From Hydrogenophaga flava NBRC 102514 (GTDB lineage Bacteria; Pseudomonadota; Gammaproteobacteria; Burkholderiales; Burkholderiaceae_C): a stretch of 64,000 nucleotides of DNA. Both the position numbers and the translations under genes were made by a program. Of the stretch, positions 11,362 to 19,870 are shown in pieces; positions within the stretch are counted from its first letter, which is position 1, and the number at the start of each line of letters is the position of its first letter. The notes below the pieces were generated by a model, which worked only from the letters and a program-made list of their open reading frames with translations, made no database searches and had not been told where the DNA came from. The DNA is taken from NCBI RefSeq assembly GCF_001571145.1, contig NZ_BCTF01000002.1:124001-188000 (forward strand), in the 5' to 3' direction.

Positions 11362-12612
11362 ATGAGCGAACTCGCCGGCAAACACATTGTCCTGGGACTA
11401 TCGGGCGGGATCGCCTGCTACAAGGCGGCCGAACTCTGCAGAGCGCTGGTCAAGGCCGGTGCCACTGTCCAGGTGGTCATGACCGAAGCAGCCACCCAGT
11501 TCATCACGCCGGTCACGATGCAGGCCCTGTCAGGTCGCACGGTGTTCAGCTCCCAGTGGGACGACCGCAACGCCGCGGGGGTGGACAACAACATGCCCCA
11601 CATCAACCTGAGCCGGGAAGCCGACGCGATCATGGTGGCCCCCGCCAGCGCCGACTTCATGGCCAAGCTGCTGCACGGCCGGGCCGACGATCTGCTCAGC
11701 CTGATGTGCCTGGCGCGTCCCATCGACAAGGTGCCGCTCATCCTGGCGCCCGCCATGAACCGCGAGATGTGGGCCCACCCGGCCACGCAGCGCAACGTGG
11801 CCCAGCTCAAAGCCGATGGCGCCACGGTGCTGGACGTGGGCGTGGGCGACCAGGCTTGCGGCGAGATCGGCGACGGGCGCATGCTCGAACCGGATGAGCT
11901 GCTGTACGAGCTCGTCCGTTTCTTCACGCCCAAGCTGCTGGCCGGCCAGCAGGTGCTGGTCAGCGCTGGTCCGACCTTCGAGGCGATCGACCCGGTGAGG
12001 GGGCTGACCAACCTGTCCAGCGGCAAGATGGGCTTTGCGATTGCGAGGGCGGCGCACGAGGCCGGCGCCCATGTGACGCTGGTGGCCGGCCCGGTCAGTC
12101 TGCCGACGCCACGGGGCGTGGGGCGCATCAATGTCAAGTCTGCGCTGAACATGCAGAAGACCCTCAGCGTGCTGAGCCAGAACGCCACGGTGTTCATCTC
12201 TGCCGCCGCGGTGGCCGACTGGCGGCCGGCCGATATCGCCGTGCAGAAGATCAAGAAAGACGGTTCCGGGCAGGTGCCGACCTTGGGCTTCGTCGAGAAC
12301 CCCGACATCCTGGCCGGCATTGCCAAAACCGCCCGTGCCCAGAGCCTGGCGCTGTACTGCGTCGGGTTCGCCGCCGAAAGCGAGGACCTGCTGGCCCACG
12401 CGCAGGCCAAGCGCGTGCGCAAGGGCGTGCCGCTGCTGGTGGGCAACATCGGTCCCGACACCTTCGGCCAGGACGACAACGCCCTGCTGCTGGTGGATGA
12501 GCAGGGCAGCTCGGAGCTCCCCCGGGCGTCCAAGCTGCAGCTGGCGCGGCAGCTCGTGGTGGAGATCGCGCGGCGTCTGCCCAACCCCTCGCCGCTGCCA
12601 GCCACGACCTGA
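11362..12612 (+). CDS. coaBC: Bifunctional phosphopantothenoylcysteine decarboxylase/synthetase
   Basis: This 416-residue fusion makes 4'-phosphopantetheine for coenzyme A: CoaB couples phosphopantothenate to cysteine and CoaC decarboxylates the product with FMN. The N-terminal flavoprotein domain has GLSGGIACYKAAEL, the catalytic-histidine region NMPHINLSREAD, PAMNREMW and the ACGEIGDGRM active-site Cys loop. The CoaB half begins near GPTFEAIDPVRGLTN and includes SGKMGFAIA and KIKKDG. The ATG at 11362 was chosen because residues upstream in the same frame are unrelated to the family. Confidence 0.97.
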   Translation: MSELAGKHIVLGLSGGIACYKAAELCRALVKAGATVQVVMTEAATQFITPVTMQALSGRTVFSSQWDDRNAAGVDNNMPHINLSREADAIMVAPASADFMAKLLHGRADDLLSLMCLARPIDKVPLILAPAMNREMWAHPATQRNVAQLKADGATVLDVGVGDQACGEIGDGRMLEPDELLYELVRFFTPKLLAGQQVLVSAGPTFEAIDPVRGLTNLSSGKMGFAIARAAHEAGAHVTLVAGPVSLPTPRGVGRINVKSALNMQKTLSVLSQNATVFISAAAVADWRPADIAVQKIKKDGSGQVPTLGFVENPDILAGIAKTARAQSLALYCVGFAAESEDLLAHAQAKRVRKGVPLLVGNIGPDTFGQDDNALLLVDEQGSSELPRASKLQLARQLVVEIARRLPNPSPLPATT

Positions 12613-12626
12613 CCTGGTACCGCCGG

Positions 12627-12655
12627 TTGCCCGGTGAGGGCAAGCTCGCTATCAT
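12627..12655 (+). promoter_or_regulatory. Sigma-70-like promoter of the metallo-hydrolase gene
   Basis: A -35-like TTGCCC at 12627-12632 is separated by 17 nt from a -10-like TATCAT at 12650-12655 (5 of 6 consensus bases). The -10 element overlaps the left edge of the 32-bp palindrome, so a protein bound there would block polymerase. Confidence 0.5.
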
Positions 12656-12682
12656 AGAATAAGCAATTGCTTATTCTATGAT
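12651..12682. promoter_or_regulatory. Perfect 32-bp palindrome (probable operator)
   Basis: The left arm ATCATAGAATAAGCAA (12651-12666) is followed without spacer by its exact reverse complement (12667-12682). It is AT-rich in a GC-rich genome. It overlaps the predicted -10 element and ends 3 nt before the AGGAGA ribosome binding site of the gene starting at 12698. The position suits a repressor operator (ArsR, MarR or TetR type, inferred). No regulator gene is adjacent. Without a loop or T-tract it is unlikely to be a coaBC terminator. Confidence 0.75.
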
Positions 12683-12697
12683 TTAGAGGAGACGCCC

Positions 12698-13771
12698 ATG
12701 CCATCCCGAATTCCGACCCACCGGCCCCCGGTGCCAGGGGCCCCTTCCGTCGCTGTCAACGAATCCCGGCGCCACTGGGTGCGGACCGCCGCCGGCCTGG
12801 GGGCCGCCGGGCTGGGCCTGGCCCTGGTGCCCGAGGTCCGGGTGTTCGCCCAGCAGGTGCAGGAATTCATCGAAGGCCCGCCGGTGCCGGACGTGAAGCC
12901 CGAGCAGCTCTCGCCGCACGTCTGGATGGTCTATGCCAAGGAGGGCTTTCCGACGCAGGAAAACCAGGGGCTGATGGCGAGCGTCATCTTCGTGGTGACG
13001 CAGAAGGGCGTGGTGGTGCTGGACAGCGGCGCCTCGCTGCAGATCGGCCAGATGGCCATCCGCATGATCAGGACCGTGACCCCCAAGCCAGTGATCGCAG
13101 TGTTCAACAGCCACTACCACGGCGACCACTGGCTGGGCAACCACGCCTTCGCCGACGTCTACGGCAAGGACCTGCCGATCCATGCGCTGGCCTACACGCG
13201 CGAGCAGATCGCCGGCCACGAGGGCAACCTCTGGCGCAGCCTGATGGAGCGCTGGACCAACCAGGCCACCCTGGGCACCAAGGTGGTCGCGCCCAACCAG
13301 ACCGTGGAGCACGGGCAGGTGTTCGACTACGGTGACGTGCAGATCCGGCTGCACCACTACGGCCGGGCCCACACGCCATCGGACCTGTGTTTCGAGATCG
13401 TGCAGGACAGGCTGACCTACGTCGGCGACATCGCGATGGAGAACCGCATCGCCAACATCGACGACGGCTCCTACCCCGGCACCTTCAGGTACTACGAGGC
13501 ACTGAAGAAGGCCGCGGGAGACCAGCTCTGGCTGCCCGGTCACGGCCGTGGCAGCAAGAACCTCCTGGACACCTACGGCACGTTCATGCGCGGCATCTGG
13601 GAGCCCTGCGTGCAGGCGGTCAAGGACGGCATCCCGCTCGATGGCGCCAAGGCGCTCGTGATGAAAGACCCCCGTGTCGCCAGCCGCGCGAAGACCATGG
13701 CCGGCTTCGACAGCAACATCGGCAAATACACCAGCCTGGCCTATCTGGAGGCGGAGAAAGAGGCGTTCTGA
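12698..13771 (+). CDS. Exported MBL-fold metallo-hydrolase
   Basis: This 357-residue protein has a likely Tat-type leader (ESRRHWVRTAAGLGAAGLG), an unusually long n-region of about 23 residues, and then a metallo-beta-lactamase domain. Metal ligands are seen in NSHYHGDHWLGNH (HxHxDH) with downstream HTPSD, YVGDIAMENR and LPGHGRGS. Such Tat-exported MBL proteins occur in sulfur-oxidation (SoxH-like) and quinoprotein contexts; substrate is not known. The gene stands alone behind a promoter overlapped by a 32-bp palindrome and is followed by a terminator-like hairpin, so it is an independently regulated single gene next to the formate dehydrogenase operon. Confidence 0.85.
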   Translation: MPSRIPTHRPPVPGAPSVAVNESRRHWVRTAAGLGAAGLGLALVPEVRVFAQQVQEFIEGPPVPDVKPEQLSPHVWMVYAKEGFPTQENQGLMASVIFVVTQKGVVVLDSGASLQIGQMAIRMIRTVTPKPVIAVFNSHYHGDHWLGNHAFADVYGKDLPIHALAYTREQIAGHEGNLWRSLMERWTNQATLGTKVVAPNQTVEHGQVFDYGDVQIRLHHYGRAHTPSDLCFEIVQDRLTYVGDIAMENRIANIDDGSYPGTFRYYEALKKAAGDQLWLPGHGRGSKNLLDTYGTFMRGIWEPCVQAVKDGIPLDGAKALVMKDPRVASRAKTMAGFDSNIGKYTSLAYLEAEKEAF

Positions 13772-13795
13772 CGGGGGGCACTCCCGAGGTCAATC

Positions 13796-13826
13796 AAAAA
13801 AGCAAGGTCGGAATCGCTTTTTTTTT
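13796..13826 (+). terminator. Hairpin with T-tract after the metallo-hydrolase gene
   Basis: AAAAAAGC (13796-13803) can pair with GCTTTTTT (13816-13823) around a 12-nt loop, ending in a run of nine T (13818-13826). The stem is AT-rich, but the T-tract and position 25 nt after the stop codon fit an intrinsic terminator. Confidence 0.6.
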
Positions 13827-14152
13827 GACCCGATCGTCAAAGCCTGCACAAGCCGACTGAGATCAGTCAATGCCCTATAGCAATGTTTGTTCCATGCAAA
13901 GTGGTGAGTCGTATCTCGGAAAAATCGGTCGATGACCCGAGAGTCGATGAGAGATTGCGACAGTTTGTCGTTGTTGTCGCGACGTGTTGTCGTGCTGGCG
14001 TGCGGGTCTGGCGCGCGCCGAGCTCTGCTATCGATTTCATAAGGATTTGTGCTCGGATGAAACCTCGCGGTTCATGAGGACAATTTCCTTGCTCTGCCGT
14101 GTAGCAGGCGCCCACGAGGTCGGACCGCCATGGTCCGCAGGAGAAAGAAAGC
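13827..14152 (+). other. Formate dehydrogenase upstream region
   Basis: There is no gene here. The stretch is less GC-rich than its surroundings and must contain the fdh promoter. An inverted repeat GACTGA-GA-TCAGTC lies at 13855-13868. TGTCG-like repeats cluster at about 13960-13992. A hairpin CGGACC/GGTCCG at 14121-14137 lies directly before the AGGAGA ribosome binding site, where it could affect translation of the formate dehydrogenase. No sigma-54 -24/-12 sequence was found here, unlike the PQQ region. Confidence 0.5.
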
Positions 14153-17100
14153 ATGGACATGAACCGGAGGCAGTTCTTCCGGGTCAGCGGTGCAGGACTG
14201 GCGGCTTCCAGCCTGGTGGCGTTGGGCTTCTCGCCCACCGCGGCCCTGGCCGAGACGCGCAGCTTCAAGCTCGCTCGAACCACGGAAACCCGCAGCACCT
14301 GCCCGTATTGCTCGGTCAGTTGCGGCCTGGTGATCTACACCCTGGGCGACAAGGCCAAGAACGTCAAGTCGTCGATCGTGCATATCGAGGGTGATCCGGA
14401 CCACCCGGTCAACCGAGGCACGCTCTGCCCCAAGGGCGCGGGCGTAATGGACATGATCCAGTCGCCCAACCGGGTGACCTTCCCCCAGGTGCGTGAACCC
14501 GGCACCAACGAGTGGAAGCGCCTCTCCTGGGATGAGGCGCTGACCCGTGTGGCCAAGCACATGAAGGCCGACCGCGACGCCAATCTCGTCAAGACGGTCG
14601 AGAAAGACGGCCAGCAGATCACGGTCAACCGCTGGAACACCACCGGCTTCCTCATCAGTTCTGCTTCTTCCAACGAATCCGGTTATCTGAGCGTCAAGGT
14701 TGCTCGTGGCCTGGGGATTGTCGGTCTCGACACCCAAGCTCGCATCTGACACGCGCCGACGGTGTCCAGTCTGGGCCCGACTTTCGGTCGCGGAGCGATG
14801 ACCAACTCGTGGACGGATATCAAGAACACGGATCTTGTCCTTGTCATGGGCGGCAATGCCGCCGAGGCCCACCCCTGCGGTTTCAAATGGGTGACCGAGG
14901 CGATGCAGCACCGCAAGGCCAAGCTGATCGTGGTCGATCCCCGTTTCACGCGCAGCGCGGCGGTGGCGGACTTCTACGCGCCTATCCGCGTGGGGACCGA
15001 CATCGCCTTCCTGGCGGGCGTCATCAACTACTTGCTGAGCAACAACAAGATCCACCTGGAGTACGCCAAGCTCAACACCGACATCACCTTCCTGACCAAG
15101 CCGGACTTCAAGTTCGAGAACGGCATGTTCAGCGGGTATGACGAGGCCAAGCGCAGCTACAACAAAGCCAGCTGGGGCTATCAGCTGGGCGATGACGGCT
15201 TCGTCAAGGTCGACGAGACCTTGCAGGACCCGCTGTGTGTGTACCAGCAGATGAAGAAGCACTTCAGCCGCTACACGCCCGAGCAGGTCAGCAAGATCAC
15301 GGGCACGCCCAAGGACAAGTTCCTCAAGATCTGCGAGATGCTGGGCGAGACCTCGGCGCCGGACAAGGTGGCGACGATCTGCTACGCACTGGGCTGGACA
15401 CAGCACAGCGTGGGTTCGCAGAACATCCGCACCATGGCCATGATCCAGCTGTTGCTGGGCAACATGGGTCGTCCGGGCGGTGGCATCAACGCGCTGCGGG
15501 GCCATGCCAACGTGCAGGGCATCACCGACATGTGCGCCTACTCGGAAGTGCTCTCGGGCTACATGTCCTCGCCCACCGAGGCCGATGTCGACCGTGAGAC
15601 CTACCTGAAGACGCGCACCGGCAAGCCGCTGCGTCCGAACCAGATGGCCTTCACGCAGAACTTCCCCAAGTGGCACACCAGCCTGATGAAGGCCTACTTC
15701 GGGAACGCCGCCACGGCGGACAACCAGTTCGCGTATGACTGGATTCCCAAGCGCGACGGCGCCTACGACATCCTGGCGATGTTCGAGCGCATGCACCAGG
15801 GCAAGATGAACGGCTTCATCTGCCGGGGCTTCAACCCCCTGGCGGCGGTGCCGAACAAGAAGAAGCTCTCGCAGGGCCTGGCCAAGCTGAAGTACCTGGT
15901 GGTGATGGATCCGCTGGAAACGGAGACGAGCGAGTTCTGGAAGAACTTCGGCCCGCTCAACGATGTGAAGCCGGAAGAGATCCAGACCGAGGTGTTCCGC
16001 TTCCCCACCAGTTGTTTCGCCGAGGAGACCGGCTCCTTCACCAACTCCAGCCGCGTCATCAGCTGGAAGGAGAAGGCTGTCGATCCGCCGGGCGAGGCCA
16101 AGGTGGACTCGGAAATCATGGCGCGCCTGTTCATGAAGCTGCGTGGCATGTACGCCAAGGATGGCGGCACGCTGCCCGAGCCGGTAGCCGCGCTGGCCTG
16201 GCCCTACATCAACAGCAACGTGCCCAGCTCGGCCGAGCTGCTGCGCGAGATCAGCGGCAAGGCGCTGGCGGACCTCATGCCGCCACCGCCCGCGCCCAAG
16301 CTCGACGCCGCCGGCAAGCCGATTCCGGTGCCTGCACCGGCTCCTGGCACGCCGGCCCCGGCGCCGCTGGTGAAAGCCGGCGAGCAGATTCCGGGGTTTG
16401 CCGTGCTGCGCGACGACGGCACCACCGCCTGCGGCAACTGGATCTACGCCGGTTGCTGGAGCCAGGCGGGCAACCTGACCGCGCGGCGCGACAACAGCGA
16501 CCCGAGTGGCCTGGGCGTGTTCCAGAACTGGGGTTTCTCGTGGCCGGCCAACCGCCGCATCCTTTACAACCGCGCCAGCGCGGACAAGGATGGCAAACCC
16601 TGGGACTCGAGCCGCAAATACCTGGCCTGGAACGGCAGCAGCTGGGCCGGCGGTCCGGACATCCCGGACATGCGGCCCGACGCGGCGCCGGAGCAGGGCG
16701 TCGGTGCCTTCATCATGAACCCCGAGGGTGTGGCGCGCCTGCATGCCACGGGCATGAACGAAGGACCGTTTCCCGAGCACTACGAACCGTTCGAGACGCC
16801 GGTGGGCTTCAACCCCATGCACCCCGACAACCCCAAGGCCACGAGCAATCCGGCCGCACGGGTCTACAAGGGCGACCTGGAAGCCTTCGGCAAGAAGGAC
16901 GAGTTCCCGTATGCCGCCACGACCTACCGCCTGACCGAGCACTTCCACTACTGGACCAAACACTCCACCAGCAATGCCGTGACCCAGCCCCAGGCCTTCG
17001 TCGAAATCGGCGAAGAACTGGCCAAGGAGAAAGGCATCAGCCACGGGGACAAGGTCCGGGTTCGCAGCAACCGCGGCGAGGTGGTTGCGGCCTGCGTGGT

Positions 17101-17290
17101 GACCAAGCGCATCAAGGCGCTCGATGTCAATGGCCAGAAGGTGCACCACGTGGGCATACCGATCCACTGGGGCTTCAAGGGCGTTACGCAGAACGGCTAC
17201 CTGGCCAATGCGCTGACCCCGTTCGTGGGCGACGCGAACTCCCAGACACCGGAGTTCAAGGCGTTCCTGGTCAACATCGAGAAGGCCTGA
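14153..17290 (+). CDS. Selenocysteine-containing formate dehydrogenase, catalytic (alpha) subunit
   Basis: Read through the UGA at 14747-14749 this is a 1045-residue FdnG/FdoG-type formate dehydrogenase. A Tat leader (NRRQFFR) shows export to the periplasm. A [4Fe-4S] site is formed by C50, C53, C57 and C92 ([13 protein letters not shown]). The context [29 protein letters not shown] matches the family position of selenocysteine (residue 199), the Mo/W ligand, followed by the conserved His. The rest continues in the same frame through the bis-MGD-binding domains. A Pro/Ala-rich insert lies near residues 705-740. It oxidises formate to CO2 and passes electrons to the FeS and cytochrome b subunits encoded next. 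selA, selB and selC in the same island support readthrough. Confidence 0.95.
14747..14779 (+). promoter_or_regulatory. Selenocysteine UGA codon and bSECIS hairpin
   Basis: The TGA at 14747-14749 is followed by a stem-loop at 14760-14779. The stem C-G-G-(U)-G-U-C-C pairs with G-G-G-C-C-C-G around the loop AGUCU (14768-14772), leaving a bulged U at 14763. A short apical loop with GU, a bulged U below it, and a distance of about 10-20 nt from the UGA are the features SelB recognises in bacterial SECIS elements such as that of E. coli fdhF. Pairing was worked out by eye. Confidence 0.85.
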
Positions 17291-17300
17291 GGAGATCACC

Positions 17301-18173
17301 ATGGCAAGTCTGCAAAGCCTTGACGTGGTGGCCCGCTCGGCCACCACGACCCCCACACCCCAGATCCGCACCGCGGTCCCGGAGGTCGCCAAGCTCATCG
17401 ACGAGTCCAAGTGCATTGGCTGCAAGGCCTGCCAGGTCGCGTGCATGAACTGGAACGACCTGCGCGACGACATCGGACACAACGTCGGTGTCTACGACAA
17501 CCCCGCCGACCTCACACCCAACAGCTGGACGGTGATGAAGTTCTTCGAGGTCGAGCCCGAGCAGGGCAGCCTCGAATGGCTGATCCGCAAGGACGGCTGC
17601 ATGCATTGCGAGGACCCGGGCTGCCTCAAGGCCTGCCCGTCACCCGGCGCGATCGTGAAGTACGCCAACGGCATCGTCGACTTCATCTCGGAAAACTGCA
17701 TCGGCTGCGGCTACTGCGTCAAGGGCTGCCCGTTCGACGTGCCGCGCATCTCCCAGAAGGACAACAAGGCGTACAAGTGCACCCTGTGTTCCGACCGGGT
17801 GGGCGTGGGCCTGGAGCCTGCCTGCGTGAAGACCTGCCCGACGGGCGCCATCTCGTTCGGGACCAAGGACGACATGGTGGCCTACGGCGAGAAGCGCGCC
17901 GGCGAGCTGAAGGAACGCGGCTTCCAGCAGGCCGGCCTCTACAACCCGCAAGGGGTGGGCGGCACGCACGTCATGTACGTGATGAAGCACGCCGACAAGC
18001 CCGAGCTGGTGGACCTGCCCAGCAACCCCACGATCAGTCCGCTGGTCTCGGTGTGGAAGGGCATCGCCAAGCCGCTCGCAGTCGCCGGGATGATCGGCGC
18101 CGTGGTGGCCGGGTTCTTCCACTACATGAAGGTGGGTCCTATCGAGGACAAGTCCGAGAAGGAGGAGGCGTGA
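17301..18173 (+). CDS. Formate dehydrogenase FeS (beta) subunit
   Basis: This 290-residue ferredoxin-like protein carries four [4Fe-4S] sets: [35 protein letters not shown] and CTLCSDRV with CVKTC. A C-terminal hydrophobic helix ([17 protein letters not shown]) anchors it to the membrane, as in FdnH/FdoH. It wires electrons from the selenoprotein to the cytochrome b subunit. It starts 10 nt after the alpha-subunit stop and its own stop overlaps the next start (TGATG). Function is well supported by family and order. Confidence 0.95.
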   Translation: MASLQSLDVVARSATTTPTPQIRTAVPEVAKLIDESKCIGCKACQVACMNWNDLRDDIGHNVGVYDNPADLTPNSWTVMKFFEVEPEQGSLEWLIRKDGCMHCEDPGCLKACPSPGAIVKYANGIVDFISENCIGCGYCVKGCPFDVPRISQKDNKAYKCTLCSDRVGVGLEPACVKTCPTGAISFGTKDDMVAYGEKRAGELKERGFQQAGLYNPQGVGGTHVMYVMKHADKPELVDLPSNPTISPLVSVWKGIAKPLAVAGMIGAVVAGFFHYMKVGPIEDKSEKEEA

Positions 18174-18793
18174 TGGCTCAGAAACTGCTCCTGCGCTACA
18201 AGGACAACGAGCGCATGAACCACTGGTTCCTGGCGCTGATGTTCTTCCTCGCCGGCCTGTCCGGGCTGGCCTTCTTCCACCCCAGCTTCTACTTCTTCAC
18301 CCACCTCTTTGGTGGGGGGGCGTGGGCGCGCATCCTGCATCCTTTCATGGGGGTGCTGATGGTGATCAGCTTCCTGGGCCTGTTCTTCAGGCTCTGGAAG
18401 CAGAACACCTTCACCGATGCTGACCGCGAGTGGAAGAAGCACATGGGCGACATGCTCAAGGGCAACAAGGCATCGCTGCCGCCTGTGGGCAAATACAACT
18501 ACGGCCAGAAGATGGTGTTCTGGGCCATGACCTTGAGTCTGGTCGTGCTGCTGGTCACCGGGGTGATGTTCTGGAGGCCCTGGTTCGACGGGGTCTTCCC
18601 GATCCCGGTCCAGCGGGTAGCCGTGTTGCTGCACGCCGTATCGGCTGTGGTCCTGGTCATCAGCACCGTGGTGCACGTGTACGCGGCGATCTGGGTCAAG
18701 GGCACTGTGCGGGCCATGACGCGGGGTACTGTCACTGAGAGCTGGGCCAAGCTCAACCACCCGCTGTGGCACCAGGAGATGACGAAGAAGTGA
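18173..18793 (+). CDS. Formate dehydrogenase cytochrome b556 (gamma) subunit
   Basis: This 206-residue membrane protein has four hydrophobic segments (starting near WFLALMFFLAGLSGLAFF, HPFMGVLMVISFLGLFF, FWAMTLSLVVLLVTGVMF and VLLHAVSAVVLVISTVVHV). The heme-ligand histidines are in NHW, HPFMG, LLHAVS and VVHVYA. This is the FdnI/FdoI family, which binds two b hemes and delivers electrons to quinone. The ATG at 18173 overlaps the beta-subunit TGA by one base. It completes the membrane formate dehydrogenase complex. Confidence 0.94.
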   Translation: MAQKLLLRYKDNERMNHWFLALMFFLAGLSGLAFFHPSFYFFTHLFGGGAWARILHPFMGVLMVISFLGLFFRLWKQNTFTDADREWKKHMGDMLKGNKASLPPVGKYNYGQKMVFWAMTLSLVVLLVTGVMFWRPWFDGVFPIPVQRVAVLLHAVSAVVLVISTVVHVYAAIWVKGTVRAMTRGTVTESWAKLNHPLWHQEMTKK

Positions 18794-18798
18794 AGCCG

Positions 18799-18823
18799 GC
18801 CCCGCCTGCTGCGCGGGCGGGGC
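18799..18823 (+). terminator. GC hairpin between the gamma subunit and fdhE
   Basis: CCCCGCC (18800-18806) pairs with GGCGGGG (18816-18822) a few bases after the cytochrome b stop, followed by ACATTTGTTG. There is no real T-tract. It probably acts as an mRNA-stabilising or partial termination element that separates structural subunits from the lower-demand fdhE-selA genes. Confidence 0.45.
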
Positions 18824-18847
18824 ACATTTGTTGAACAAAGGATTTCG

Positions 18848-19870
18848 ATGACGACCAGCGCCACTGTGCGTGTGATGAGCGCGGAAGAGATTGCGGCCCG
18901 CGCGGGTGGGGAGACGCCGTTTCTGCACTGGCCTGAAAGAACCTCGGTGTTCGCCGAACGCGAGATGCGCCTGCGCCAGCTCGCGCGTGGTCACGCGATG
19001 GAGGACTACCTGGGTTTTCTCGCGCTGATCGCGCACGAGCAGCAGGCCGCGCTCAAGAGTTTCCCGTCGGTGCCACTGCCCGATGCGCAGGCCATCGACC
19101 GCGCGGCACGCGCCGGCCTGCCGCCGCTACCGGCAGCGGACTGGCCGCGCGACCCCGCCTGGCGAGATGCCGCGCGCGCCATGGCCCGTGCGCTGTCCGC
19201 CCAGGCGCCAACCGGTGCGCGTGCGGTGCTGGAGCGCCTGGCCGCCGAGGATGACGTGTATTTCGAACGCCAGGCCGACGCCCTGCTGCACGGCCTGGGC
19301 ACCGGCCTGGACCTGGCCACCGCACCGGTGGTCGGTGCGGCCCTGCAGGTCTACTGGACGCACCTGCTGCTGGCCACGCGCGCCCTGCACCAGGAACAGG
19401 GCCAGCCCTTCGGCCGCATCGACGAAGAAACCGGCTGCCCCTGCTGCGGCAGCCGGCCTACCGCCAGCATCACACGCAGCGCGGGCGAATCGCTGGGTCA
19501 GCGCTACCTGCACTGCTCGCTGTGCAACCTGCAGTGGCACATGGTGCGCATCAAGTGCCCGCACTGCCTGTCCATCAAGTCGCTGGCTTACCAGTCGCTC
19601 ACGGCGGCGGGGGGCGATGGCGACAGCGCGGCCGCCACCGCCAAGGTGCAGGCCGAAACCTGCGACGACTGTGGCAGCTACCTCAAGATCATGCACACCG
19701 ACCGCGACCCCTTCGTGGACCCGGTGGCCGACGACGTAGCCTCGCTCACGCTGGACCTGCTCGTGGCCGAGACCGGCAAAGAGCGCCACGGCGTGAACTT
19801 CATGCTGCTGTTTGGTGACCCGGGCGGCGTGCCGCCGCCCGACCACCCACCGCCAGAAGGGAGGCCCTGA
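18848..19870 (+). CDS. fdhE: Formate dehydrogenase accessory protein FdhE
   Basis: This 340-residue cytosolic protein is FdhE, needed for maturation of respiratory formate dehydrogenases and known to bind iron and the selenoenzyme. The four CxxC pairs of the family are visible in order: CPCC, CSLC, CPHC and CDDC, in the C-terminal half. The N-terminal half is helical. The stop overlaps the selA start by one base (TGATG), so it is coupled to selA. The context with a selenocysteine-containing enzyme fits exactly. Confidence 0.95.
   Translation: MTTSATVRVMSAEEIAARAGGETPFLHWPERTSVFAEREMRLRQLARGHAMEDYLGFLALIAHEQQAALKSFPSVPLPDAQAIDRAARAGLPPLPAADWPRDPAWRDAARAMARALSAQAPTGARAVLERLAAEDDVYFERQADALLHGLGTGLDLATAPVVGAALQVYWTHLLLATRALHQEQGQPFGRIDEETGCPCCGSRPTASITRSAGESLGQRYLHCSLCNLQWHMVRIKCPHCLSIKSLAYQSLTAAGGDGDSAAATAKVQAETCDDCGSYLKIMHTDRDPFVDPVADDVASLTLDLLVAETGKERHGVNFMLLFGDPGGVPPPDHPPPEGRP

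Noticed and set aside
12651-12682. The 32-bp palindrome as the coaBC terminator
   Set aside because: It has no loop and no T-tract and lies over the promoter and next to the ribosome site of the following gene; operator is more likely.
14747-14749. Reading the TGA as a nonsense mutation or frameshift in the formate dehydrogenase
   Set aside because: Position, flanking residues, downstream bSECIS and the selA/selB/selC genes all fit selenocysteine.
14072-17482. Very long minus-strand open frame (1136 codons) opposite the formate dehydrogenase
   Set aside because: It mirrors the codon pattern of the plus-strand gene, shows no family motifs and covers a gene with clear Fe-S and Sec features; a GC-rich shadow frame.
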